Positions 48,458 to 56,256 of a DNA stretch of 64,000 nt are shown in pieces. The stretch is taken from assembly GCF_900187945.1 (NCBI RefSeq), contig NZ_FYEH01000006.1:1-64000 (forward strand), given 5' to 3'. Numbering within the stretch: the first letter of the stretch is position 1; the number at the start of each line of letters is the position of its first letter. The DNA comes from Arboricoccus pini. Its GTDB lineage: Bacteria > Pseudomonadota > Alphaproteobacteria > Geminicoccales > Geminicoccaceae. The notes under the pieces were generated by a model. The model saw nothing but the letters and a program-made list of their open reading frames with translations, was not told the DNA's origin and searched no databases. The position numbers and the translations under genes are program-made.

Positions 48458-49816
48458 ATGGACGAACCAGCAGCATTACTCATAGTAGACACCGGGGAGG
48501 GGCACAGAGGGGTAAATACTACCACTTGTTGGACCCGAGAGCAGCTAGAGCGGTCCTCCCGCCTTGAATTGACCCGGCAACCTGCCACCCCAGCCGGTCA
48601 TGCTCTGATCAGGACCATAGCCAGCCGCATAGTGGACCACGAGCAATCCCGAGGCAGGCGCAAGAGGGGCCAAGCCGAGATCGATGTCCTTTATCGTGGC
48701 CTAGGCTGCGTCGTCGGTGGCGTGCTTGCGCAGTGGGCTGAGACGCGGCTCCCAGTGTACCGCTCCACCTCTAACATATCCGCCTTCACCGGCCTTCCCG
48801 TGTCGTTCCGACAGTTCCTCTACCTGATGGACACCCTGGAGACACTTGGGCTTCTCAATAAGAAGCGCTCGTGTTTCACCGATTACGGCTTTGGGCGCAC
48901 CTACAAGGCGGCTCAGTATTGGCCCTCCGAAGCGCTCCTAGCGTTCGCGTCTTCACACGGCATCGACCCGATCCGTGACTACCCAGCCGTATCCTATGGC
49001 TCCCCGAGCAAGCTTCCGCCGCAAGGGCCGATTGTTGTCGAAGAGCACGCCACGAAGCAGGCCCTCGGCAATGGCAAGTCCGTCAAGGTCAAGGGCAAGT
49101 CGATTGCCTACGACCCGCTGGACCCGCTGGCTATCGAGTATGCCGAGTTCATTGCTCGCCTCAATCAGCGAGTGGCCGAGGCCGACATCAAGGGCGTATC
49201 CACGCCAGCCTTCTTCATCAAGTGCAGCGGCAGCCTCAACCTTCACAGCCGCATCTACAACGGAGATTGCGAAGTGAATTATCAGAATATCCCGAAAGAG
49301 CGCCGCAGAGCTGAGGTGATCATTGATGGCGAGCCCACCGCTGAGATCGATTATCACGCCTCGTGGCTCTCCCTTCTATATGCAGCCTCCGGGACTGCGC
49401 TCCCAAAGGGGGACCTCTACACCATCCCCGAGTTGGACCGAGCTTGCGTCAAGGCGTTCGTCACGGCCACCATTGGCAATGGCAAGCCGCTGAAGAGTTG
49501 GCCTTCCCGAGCAAAGGCAGCGGCCAAGGGCCGGCCACCGTTCAAGGTGGTTGCAGCCAAGGTGCTAGCCAAGCATCCAGTTCTGCATCACCCGGCCGTT
49601 CTAGTGGGTGTTCACCCCGAATACTGCGCCAAGGCGCTGATGCACATCGAAGCGGGCCTTCTTCGCGCCGCCATCGACTTCTTTGCGCCAGGCGTAGCGC
49701 TCCCCCTGCATGACGCTCTGATCGTTCCCAAAGGGATGGCGCAGCGGGCCAAGGAAGCAATGCTTCGTGCTGCCGCCCTCGTCGACGCCGAGATGCGGGT
49801 GACCATCACCGGCTGA
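48458..49816 (+). CDS. Putative replication protein with PolA-like palm motifs
   Basis: This is 452 residues from the ATG at 48458 (AGAAGG upstream); in-frame ATGs at 48407-48425 are possible. The middle N-terminal part (YRSTSNISAFTGLPVSFRQF then LMDTLETLGLLNKK) looks like a winged helix. The C-terminal half has three blocks in family A polymerase order: AEIDYHASWLSLLYA (Asp298, motif A), RACVKAFVTATIGN (Arg328-x3-Lys332, motif B) and ALPLHDALIVP (His418-Asp419, motif C). The spacing is shorter than in PolA. I infer a minimal polymerase or Rep protein for the element; no published family name comes to mind. Confidence 0.6.
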   Translation: MDEPAALLIVDTGEGHRGVNTTTCWTREQLERSSRLELTRQPATPAGHALIRTIASRIVDHEQSRGRRKRGQAEIDVLYRGLGCVVGGVLAQWAETRLPVYRSTSNISAFTGLPVSFRQFLYLMDTLETLGLLNKKRSCFTDYGFGRTYKAAQYWPSEALLAFASSHGIDPIRDYPAVSYGSPSKLPPQGPIVVEEHATKQALGNGKSVKVKGKSIAYDPLDPLAIEYAEFIARLNQRVAEADIKGVSTPAFFIKCSGSLNLHSRIYNGDCEVNYQNIPKERRRAEVIIDGEPTAEIDYHASWLSLLYAASGTALPKGDLYTIPELDRACVKAFVTATIGNGKPLKSWPSRAKAAAKGRPPFKVVAAKVLAKHPVLHHPAVLVGVHPEYCAKALMHIEAGLLRAAIDFFAPGVALPLHDALIVPKGMAQRAKEAMLRAAALVDAEMRVTITG

Positions 49817-49856
49817 CCGGCACAAGCAAACCCAACTCCTTGAAAAGTAACCCAAA

Positions 49857-50102
49857 ATGACCCACGCAGGTTCTACCTTTTCGCGCCGACCGATCCAAGT
49901 AAAGACGGTCACAAGGCAAATCCAACCGCATATCACCGCGTCTGATGAGGCCGTCATGGCTGACCTCAAGGAGCGCTTCCGGCACGCCTACGGAAAGCCG
50001 CCGTCAACCTCTATGCTGGTCAGCATTGCCCTCCAGCACCTTGGGCAGGACGTGCTAGTCCTCAATAGGCCCTTCCCCAGCCTCCATCTGGTGGACGCCT
50101 GA
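49857..50102 (+). CDS. Small unknown protein, possibly ribbon-helix-helix
   Basis: This is 81 residues. The region ITASDEAVMADLKERFRHAY followed by STSMLVSIALQHLG has the beta-alpha-alpha rhythm of small DNA-binding proteins. It is in line with the polymerase-like gene and may regulate it. Unrecognised. Confidence 0.55.
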   Translation: MTHAGSTFSRRPIQVKTVTRQIQPHITASDEAVMADLKERFRHAYGKPPSTSMLVSIALQHLGQDVLVLNRPFPSLHLVDA

Positions 50103-50103
50103 T

Positions 50104-50280
50104 ATGCTCCAGCGCCTCCAGTTCCCCTGCATCCTGTGCCTTCGCCTGCTGAGCGTCGCAGTCTCAGTGCTCCTCCTCGGGGCCATCCCCAACCCGTGGA
50201 TCAGCGTGCCCTTGGTCGTTGCAGCGACCCTCCATGCCCTCTGTGAAATCCACAAGGTCGAGGCCGATGGACGCCAGTAG
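50104..50280 (+). CDS. 58-residue membrane protein of the element
   Basis: This short frame has GGTGGA ahead of its ATG and starts one base after the previous stop. It encodes two hydrophobic segments (LLSVAVSVLLLGAIPNPW and ISVPLVVAATLHALCEI) with a charged tail. Its end overlaps the next gene by 14 bases. It could be a holin-like or exclusion protein; there is no proof. Confidence 0.5.
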   Translation: MLQRLQFPCILCLRLLSVAVSVLLLGAIPNPWISVPLVVAATLHALCEIHKVEADGRQ

Positions 50281-50737
50281 CACCACCCGTGCCCTCTTCA
50301 AGCTCGACCACCTCGCATCACTGTTGACCGTCTGCTGTGAGACGTGCCGAGAACGGCGCCCCCTTTCGTCCCACATCAGCGCCCGCAGATTGCTCTCAGT
50401 CGAGGACGGCTGTGCCCGCACCCGCCTCCGCTACACCTGCCAGCGGTGCCTCTTCGAGGGGCGTCGAACGCCTCGTCATGATGATGAGATGGATCTGGTG
50501 TTCGCTCGCGCTCGCGCAGCCAAAGAGGCAAAGTCGAGAGTCCATCAGGCGATACTTGCCAAGTACCCCGGAGCCGAGGCGGTGGAAGGCTTGATGCTCA
50601 CGCTGGTCCCCCATGGGGAGCACCGAGACCCGTACAATCCGTTCCAGCGCGGCCCCTCGATCAACCCGCGTAAGGTTGCAGCCAGACGGCGAGCCAAGCT
50701 CAGACGCCAAGCCCGCCCCAAGGAGCAACCGCGGTGA
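50267..50737 (+). CDS. Unknown protein with Cys pairs
   Basis: This is 156 residues from the ATG at 50267. CCETCRERR and CQRCLFEGRR form two CxxC pairs suggestive of zinc binding. The C-terminus is very basic (RKVAARRRAKLRRQARPK), so nucleic-acid binding is likely. It contains one copy of a 40-base repeat that recurs near 51.4 kb in another frame. Confidence 0.6.
   Translation: MDASSTTRALFKLDHLASLLTVCCETCRERRPLSSHISARRLLSVEDGCARTRLRYTCQRCLFEGRRTPRHDDEMDLVFARARAAKEAKSRVHQAILAKYPGAEAVEGLMLTLVPHGEHRDPYNPFQRGPSINPRKVAARRRAKLRRQARPKEQPR
50381..50420. repeat. 40-base repeat, copy 1
   Basis: GCCCGCAGATTGCTC... matches 51360-51399 at 37 of 40 bases, but the two copies are read in different frames by their genes. 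Confidence 0.8.
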
Positions 50738-50877
50738 TTATCGGCATCAACCTTTCCCGCCCCATCTCGCCACCTCCTCCACCGCCGCAAGCCTGAGCTG
50801 AGGACATCTCAGCCATAGTACCCGCCACAAGCCGGAGACTGAAGCCATGCGCCCAATTCGATCAGATACACGAGACC

Positions 50878-51201
50878 ATGACCCAACAACTCATCGACAT
50901 CACCCTGTCTGCCCAGAGGTTTCACTCAAGGCGTGATCCTTCCCAGGCGGTCTACACCAAGGACGGCCGTTTCCTCCTTGAGGGCAGTACACCACTAGCC
51001 AGCGTCTCGCGCTTGTTTTTGGCACAGTCCGCCGACCCCCAGGCGCGCCTTCGCGTGACCTACCCCGATGGCCGCGTGTCGGTCACACCCGGGACTATCC
51101 AGAGCCTCGCACAGTGGGCCTACGAGGGTGGCGATAAGCAGCCGCTCCACCGCGTTCCGTATCAGGCATATGACGCCGCTGCCCTAGAGCGCGCGGCCTA
51201 A
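50878..51201 (+). CDS. Small unknown protein of the element
   Basis: This is 107 residues with a beta-rich look (AVYTKDGRFLLEGSTPLA, LRVTYPDGRVSVTPG). No family recognised. It follows a 140-base gap that contains a small GCTGAG/CTCAGC hairpin at 50797-50813. Confidence 0.55.
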   Translation: MTQQLIDITLSAQRFHSRRDPSQAVYTKDGRFLLEGSTPLASVSRLFLAQSADPQARLRVTYPDGRVSVTPGTIQSLAQWAYEGGDKQPLHRVPYQAYDAAALERAA

Positions 51202-51327
51202 GCTCGCACCAAACAGCCGAACGTGCCTCCACAGGATGCTCCGCCACAACGCGAAGCCCGAGCACGTCTCGTCGCCCTTCGCAGCCTCGTCGCTGCTTCT
51301 CACCGTAATCCCTAGGACATCATCATC

Positions 51328-51747
51328 ATGACCAAAACAAAGCCGACCGCTCCTAAGGCGCCCGCAGATTGCTCGCTGTCGAGGACGGCTGCGCCCGCAG
51401 TTCCGCCTAGAGCACCAGCAGCGAAGACGACCCCTCAAGCAACGCCGCTAGTGCAGCTGCAAGACTCAGTCCGAGTTCAGCCCCCGGCACCGAAGCCCAC
51501 CGTCAGCACGCACGAGAAGAACGGAATTACCTTCACGCGCATCGACGCTGGGGTCCCCGAAGCCCTGCGCCAAGTCCCGTATGAGCAAGATGGCAGCAAC
51601 AAAGGCTCCTACCTCGGGCACGCTCCGCCCCTCAAAGGTACGTTCGTCGCCGGAGAGGGCTGCTTCGTCACGGACATCGATCGCATCGGTGGGAAGTTCG
51701 TCGAAGTACGGCGTCCTGCCGCCACATGCACGCGCACCGACAATTGA
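51328..51747 (+). CDS. Unknown Pro/Ala-rich protein of the element
   Basis: This is 139 residues. A disordered Pro/Ala/Thr-rich first half precedes a compact second half (GITFTRIDAGVPEAL, GHAPPLKGTFVAGEGCF). AGGACA lies ahead of the ATG. It carries copy 2 of the 40-base repeat. Unrecognised. Confidence 0.5.
   Translation: MTKTKPTAPKAPADCSLSRTAAPAVPPRAPAAKTTPQATPLVQLQDSVRVQPPAPKPTVSTHEKNGITFTRIDAGVPEALRQVPYEQDGSNKGSYLGHAPPLKGTFVAGEGCFVTDIDRIGGKFVEVRRPAATCTRTDN
51360..51399. repeat. 40-base repeat, copy 2
   Basis: It differs at 3 of 40 bases from 50381-50420. Here the frame reads PADCSLSRTAAP, where copy 1 is read as RRLLSVEDGCAR. Confidence 0.8.
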
Positions 51748-51794
51748 CCCCCGCCCCTTCACCCGCACCAACATCATCGAAAGACAGTGACACC

Positions 51795-52346
51795 ATGACC
51801 ACGGACAACACCAATCCCGATGCAGCCCTCTCGGCCATCTACGCCCCTGAGGCAGTCAAACGGGAACTCCGCGCACAGCAGGATGCCGCAGCGGCAGCAG
51901 CACGCAGCGCCCAGCGCCAAGCCAGCGGTGGCCCCAGTGACGCACAGCTCCGCGCCGCAGGCATCGCCACAAGTCAGGCAGACACCCAGCGCATGCTCCT
52001 AGAAAGAGCCGCAGCAGAGCGCGCCGCAATGATCGCCAAGCTGCGCGCCCAGAGCGCCGTCACTCAGGCCCAGACTGACGCCATCAAGGCTCGGTGGGCG
52101 GCCGCCGCTCCCCCGATGACCATCGAGACGGCCGCTGAACGAGAATATAAGGCCAAAGGCCAAGTCCACCGCTTCAGGTCCTCCACCGGCGATATCCTAA
52201 CGCACCGCATGGCTCGCCAGGGTGACCGCTATGTTACCCCAGACGGCATGGAGATGGCCGTGGAAATGGCCCGTGCCCAAGGCCACCTCACGCGCAACCC
52301 GGATGGCACCTATAGCGAGGCCAACCCGTCTTTTCCAAAGCGGTGA
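51795..52346 (+). CDS. Unknown helical protein, possible virion-associated
   Basis: This is 183 residues from the ATG at 51795. An Ala-rich helical region (AAAAAARSAQRQASGG, AAAERAAMIAKLRAQSAV) is followed by a compact C-terminus (GDILTHRMARQGDRYVTPDG). Its place in a series leading to the gp15-like gene might suggest a small internal virion protein, but I have no motif for that. Confidence 0.5.
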   Translation: MTTDNTNPDAALSAIYAPEAVKRELRAQQDAAAAAARSAQRQASGGPSDAQLRAAGIATSQADTQRMLLERAAAERAAMIAKLRAQSAVTQAQTDAIKARWAAAAPPMTIETAAEREYKAKGQVHRFRSSTGDILTHRMARQGDRYVTPDGMEMAVEMARAQGHLTRNPDGTYSEANPSFPKR

Positions 52347-52921
52347 GCGGCCCGCAAGACAAGAAGCCCGCTACTCCCACACCCGCCCTGTCCTCCAATC
52401 AGCGGGAACCCGATGTCCAACCAGAGGGGACCCCTAAGGATGACACCGGGATCACCGATGGCTCCGAAGCTTTCGGCGAAGACCGACTTGCCGTCGTCAA
52501 TGAAGTCGCTGCGCAGATCGCCCCTGAACACCAGACGGCCCTAGTCCAGAGCTTCATTGAAGGCGACGGTGAGGTCAGTGGCTCGTTGATCAAGGCGGTT
52601 GCCATGACGACCGGCGTAGAAGCCTCGAAGATCGAAGCTGCGGTCAATGCCGCTGTGGACGGATACCGAGCATCCGCAACGGCCACTCTTGATGACCTCG
52701 CTGGTTCCTGCGGCCTTCACCTGCCCGAGGGATACTCGGTCAACCTAGATGGTGTTGTGGAGCACGTCCTGTCGCTGCCGGACGGCAAGGACATCATCAA
52801 GAAAGCCCAGATTGACTATCTGCGCACCCGCTCACCTGCCGTTCTCTACGACCTTCTCGACAAGGCAGTGACCGTTGCCGTGAGGGCGGATCGAGCCGCA
52901 GCAGCAGCTAAGGCGAAGTAG
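52343..52921 (+). CDS. Unknown acidic protein of the element
   Basis: This is 192 residues from a GTG at 52343 overlapping the previous stop (GTGA). A disordered acidic N-terminus leads into a helical body (EVAAQIAPEHQTALVQSF, SKIEAAVNAAVDGYRAS, VLYDLLDKAVTVAVRADRAA). It could be a scaffold-type protein; that is only a guess. A terminator follows it. Confidence 0.5.
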   Translation: MSGPQDKKPATPTPALSSNQREPDVQPEGTPKDDTGITDGSEAFGEDRLAVVNEVAAQIAPEHQTALVQSFIEGDGEVSGSLIKAVAMTTGVEASKIEAAVNAAVDGYRASATATLDDLAGSCGLHLPEGYSVNLDGVVEHVLSLPDGKDIIKKAQIDYLRTRSPAVLYDLLDKAVTVAVRADRAAAAAKAK

Positions 52922-52951
52922 TCGTCCAAGCACTCGCCACAAGTGACACGC

Positions 52952-52983
52952 AGAGGGCCGCCTAGGAGCGGCTCTTTGCTTTT
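52952..52983 (+). terminator. Intrinsic terminator inside the element
   Basis: AGAG(GG)CCGC-CTAGGA-GCGGCTCT forms a stem with a two-base bulge followed by TTTGCTTTT. It separates the upstream small genes from the gp15-like group. Confidence 0.65.
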
Positions 52984-52998
52984 CTACAGGACAACCAC

Positions 52999-53415
52999 AT
53001 GGACGAATATACGCCAGAGCAGCGGGCTACCCTCGCTGCCCTCATCGCCCGATCCCGGGATCTCGAGGCTGACACTCGTTACTACCGGGCGCTCTTCGAT
53101 GAACAGATACAAGCCTCAAAGCCCAAACGAACGCCGCTAGAGCGCCTGATGGAACACGCCGATCCGACCACGGGTGTCCTCTGGGTCAACGAGCACAACC
53201 AAGCCCGAAGGACGGGCGAAGACGTCTCGCGGCTCTTCTTTGAGGCGACCGGAATGAGTCCCAACGAATGCCGTGATGGTGGAGGCGTAGTCTTCGAGCC
53301 AACGCTTACCCAAACACGCGAAGCAGCCCGACAGGGCCGCTCAACTCCCTACCTCTCAAGAATGCACGCCATTTACTACCGCGTCCGCATCGAGCCGAAG
53401 GAAGTCAGCCAATGA
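52999..53415 (+). CDS. Small unknown protein upstream of the gp15-like gene
   Basis: This is 138 residues with AGGAC ahead of the ATG. Helical N-terminus (YTPEQRATLAALIARSRDLE), basic overall. It overlaps the next gene by 4 bases. Unrecognised. Confidence 0.55.
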   Translation: MDEYTPEQRATLAALIARSRDLEADTRYYRALFDEQIQASKPKRTPLERLMEHADPTTGVLWVNEHNQARRTGEDVSRLFFEATGMSPNECRDGGGVVFEPTLTQTREAARQGRSTPYLSRMHAIYYRVRIEPKEVSQ

Positions 53416-53612
53416 CCACCAACTATCAAATTCTAAAGCTCCAAGAGGAAATCAGCGCGCTCCTTGAGCGTGACCTTGAAGGATTGGCTGCGCGTCTGAC
53501 GCTGCATTTCGGCGTCCCGCATACCCCGGAAATGGCCCGACCATTTGCACGGCGGCTCGTCGAGGTCGCCCCGCTCTACGCGTTTCTCGACAACACCCCC
53601 CCTAAGAACTGA
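53412..53612 (+). CDS. 66-residue unknown protein
   Basis: This is one small helical protein (LQEEISALLERDLEGLAARL) coupled to its upstream neighbour and ending 2 bases before the gp15-like gene. It may be a chaperone or partner for that large protein; inference from position only. Confidence 0.5.
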   Translation: MTTNYQILKLQEEISALLERDLEGLAARLTLHFGVPHTPEMARPFARRLVEVAPLYAFLDNTPPKN

Positions 53613-53614
53613 AC

Positions 53615-56176
53615 ATGGCCGACACAAACGATACCATCCTCTCGCGCTCGGTCCGTTCAGGCGGCCAGCGCCCTGTCCCCTCTAGGGACAACCCCCTGCG
53701 TTCACTTGCAGGCCAAGGCCGCGATGTTTCCACCACGGGAAACTTCATGGTGGCAGGAGCTAGGCCCAACGGCTCGGACACCGAGCAGGCCATGGCGCTA
53801 GCGCGATCCCTCAAGGACTTCGCTCCAGACCTCGGTAACTTCTTCGGCACCCTTGAGGACAGCCGCAAGCAGGCAATGGAGCAGGCATACGAGAGCAAGC
53901 TCGGTGGGCTGACCTTGGATGAGGTCAAAGCCAAAGTTGCCGAAGGGCGGATCGATAACTACGACGACCCTTACTTTCAGGCAGCACTCCACAAAGGCAT
54001 CGGCATCAAGCAGGCGCAGGCGGACATCTTGGACCTCCAGTCCCGCATGGCCGGCCAGAAGACCGACAACGGGGACCCCATCGATCCCACCGACCCTGAT
54101 GCCATAGACCACGCCAAGTCCGCCCTGTATCAGCAACGCATGGGGCAATATGAGGGAAACGAGTATTTCACCTCAGGCTATCTCCCGCTCCTCGATCAGG
54201 TGGGCTCACAGCTAACAACGGCAGCGGCAGAGGGGCGCAACAGCAAGCTCAAGACGGCGGCTATTGACACGGCTGGGGCAGCCATCGAACAGACGCTTAG
54301 CAACGGCAAGGCTAGCGGGGCCGACATCAACACGACCTTGGCCGGCATCAATAGCAGCCGAGCCGGACTGATGAAGGTCTATAATTTCGCGCCTCAGGAC
54401 TGGGATAACATCCTCCTGGCGACCGCTGACAAATATGCTGACCGTGGGGATGCCACCACGGCTTCGGCAATCCTAGATTACCGCAATGAGGCCGGCGGTT
54501 CCCTTTCGGGGAAACTCTCCTTGTCCCCCAAGGTGTCTGCGATCAGGGAGAAGGCCCTCGCTCAGCAGTCAAAGACCAACAGCGAGGCCTTCATCAATGC
54601 CCGCGTGCAGGCCCGCCAGATGGCCTCTAATGGAGAGGACCCGTCAGATTACATCGCCAGTGTTGAGGGGAAGGCCCCCGGCACCTTCTCAGCGAGTGAA
54701 CGCGTTGCCCTGAGTGACCAAGCGTTGGACCGGCAGCGAACCCTTCGTGCCCAGCAAGAGGAGGCCACCGCTAGGTTCGCCATTGATCAGCAGAACGCCA
54801 ACGCCAAGAACGCCATCCTTGCCCACAATATGGCTGGTAGTGAGCCTCCCCGTGGTTCCGATATGATCCCGGCCGGTCTCACCCTGACGGATGTGCAGGT
54901 GCCGAAGTACTCCTATGGCAAGTCCGAGCCGGAGATGATCACGTATACGGCAGAGCAGCAGAGGAACGATCTAGCACAGCGCTATTTCAATCAGCCTGAT
55001 CGGCCCGGCGAGACACCATCTCAGCGGTTTGAGCGAGAAAGCCTTTGGGCAGAGGCTAATGGGATAACTGACGGCGCAAGCTGGATGTCTATCGCTAAGA
55101 GTGCCCCCGCCGCACTCTCTGTGGCTGGGGCCACGGGAAACATTCAGTCCACCAATATGAAAAGCCTTCAGACTGGCTATGCAACGTACAATGCCCTCCG
55201 CACCCGTGGTTCTGATAACTACCTTGCCCGCCTTCTACCGCAGGACACGCGGGACACTTATGAAGGTATCCGGTTCCTGACCACGGAAGGCGGCCAGACC
55301 TTCGAAGACGCCGCAAGGACGGTCGCAAAGTCCCGCTTTGATGAGAGCAAGCTCACTGTTGAGGACAAAACTATACGCGCGTCCAAGCTGGAGGACGCCG
55401 TTTCTGGCATTACCAGTTCACTCCGTGATGGCTGGTTTAGCGGCCCATCTGGAGGCGGCCAAGGTCTGGCTATATCCAACCCCGGAGACATCCAAGCCCG
55501 CATCAGGGACCTTGCCCAGCGCCTCGTGGTCAACGGCCTTCCTCAGGACGTAGCTGTGGCTCAGGCTGCCAAGCGGGTGCAGGACACCACGGTCAACATC
55601 AACGGCTACGCTACGTCATCCCTCGGCCTCCCTGACGGTATTGCTCCCGCAGCCGAGCAGTACGCCCAACAGTGGATCAAGGATCATCCTGAAGACGAGC
55701 TTGAGGCAAAGGACCTGAAGTTCGTTCCCCTTAACGACACCGGGGGCGGCTTTGCCATGGTGGATGCGCGGGGCGGCCTCGGTCGCAGCATCATCCCCTA
55801 TGTGTCTCCGCAGGCCATCATGAAGTCCTACCAAGACCTTAAGCTGGGCCAGCTACAGGACGCACGTGCTGCTGAAGCTGCCCGCCGTGAAAACAATGCG
55901 AGGAACGCAAAGGACCGCCTGTCCACCGGCAGTGCACCTCAGGCATCCTCGGCTGCTACCTCTGGGCAGGGTCCGGTCAATGTCAGCGGGTTCGTCAAAG
56001 GCGTCGCTGATGAGAACCTGCAAGCCCAGACGGAGGCGTCTGAGGCAGGCGCAAACGGACAGTATGTCCCCATTGAGCCAGCACCGGGTATCCCGCCGCA
56101 GTCCATCACGGACCTTATCGGCAAGCTGACGGGCCTCGGTGTGGACACTGCGCCGGGCAGTAAGGGCCAGCACTGA
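53615..56176 (+). CDS. T7 gp15-like internal virion (ejection) protein
   Basis: This is 853 residues, mostly helical with no transmembrane or enzymatic motif. The block NYDDPYFQAALHKGIG at about residues 116-131 resembles the DDPYxxxALxxxxG block of T7 gp15-type internal virion proteins, and the layout (disordered start, long helical body, disordered Gln/Ser/Gly-rich end) fits. In podoviruses such proteins form the ejection tube across the envelope. It is the largest gene of the element, and its usual partners (portal, capsid, gp14, gp16) are absent. Similarity is by eye, so medium confidence. Confidence 0.55.
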   Translation: MADTNDTILSRSVRSGGQRPVPSRDNPLRSLAGQGRDVSTTGNFMVAGARPNGSDTEQAMALARSLKDFAPDLGNFFGTLEDSRKQAMEQAYESKLGGLTLDEVKAKVAEGRIDNYDDPYFQAALHKGIGIKQAQADILDLQSRMAGQKTDNGDPIDPTDPDAIDHAKSALYQQRMGQYEGNEYFTSGYLPLLDQVGSQLTTAAAEGRNSKLKTAAIDTAGAAIEQTLSNGKASGADINTTLAGINSSRAGLMKVYNFAPQDWDNILLATADKYADRGDATTASAILDYRNEAGGSLSGKLSLSPKVSAIREKALAQQSKTNSEAFINARVQARQMASNGEDPSDYIASVEGKAPGTFSASERVALSDQALDRQRTLRAQQEEATARFAIDQQNANAKNAILAHNMAGSEPPRGSDMIPAGLTLTDVQVPKYSYGKSEPEMITYTAEQQRNDLAQRYFNQPDRPGETPSQRFERESLWAEANGITDGASWMSIAKSAPAALSVAGATGNIQSTNMKSLQTGYATYNALRTRGSDNYLARLLPQDTRDTYEGIRFLTTEGGQTFEDAARTVAKSRFDESKLTVEDKTIRASKLEDAVSGITSSLRDGWFSGPSGGGQGLAISNPGDIQARIRDLAQRLVVNGLPQDVAVAQAAKRVQDTTVNINGYATSSLGLPDGIAPAAEQYAQQWIKDHPEDELEAKDLKFVPLNDTGGGFAMVDARGGLGRSIIPYVSPQAIMKSYQDLKLGQLQDARAAEAARRENNARNAKDRLSTGSAPQASSAATSGQGPVNVSGFVKGVADENLQAQTEASEAGANGQYVPIEPAPGIPPQSITDLIGKLTGLGVDTAPGSKGQH

Positions 56177-56256
56177 CGCTTGGTGGAGGGGAGCAGCAGC
56201 CTCGCCGCTGCCTCCTCTTCTTCAACGCCGCAATCAAACCCAAGGAGATTTAAGCG

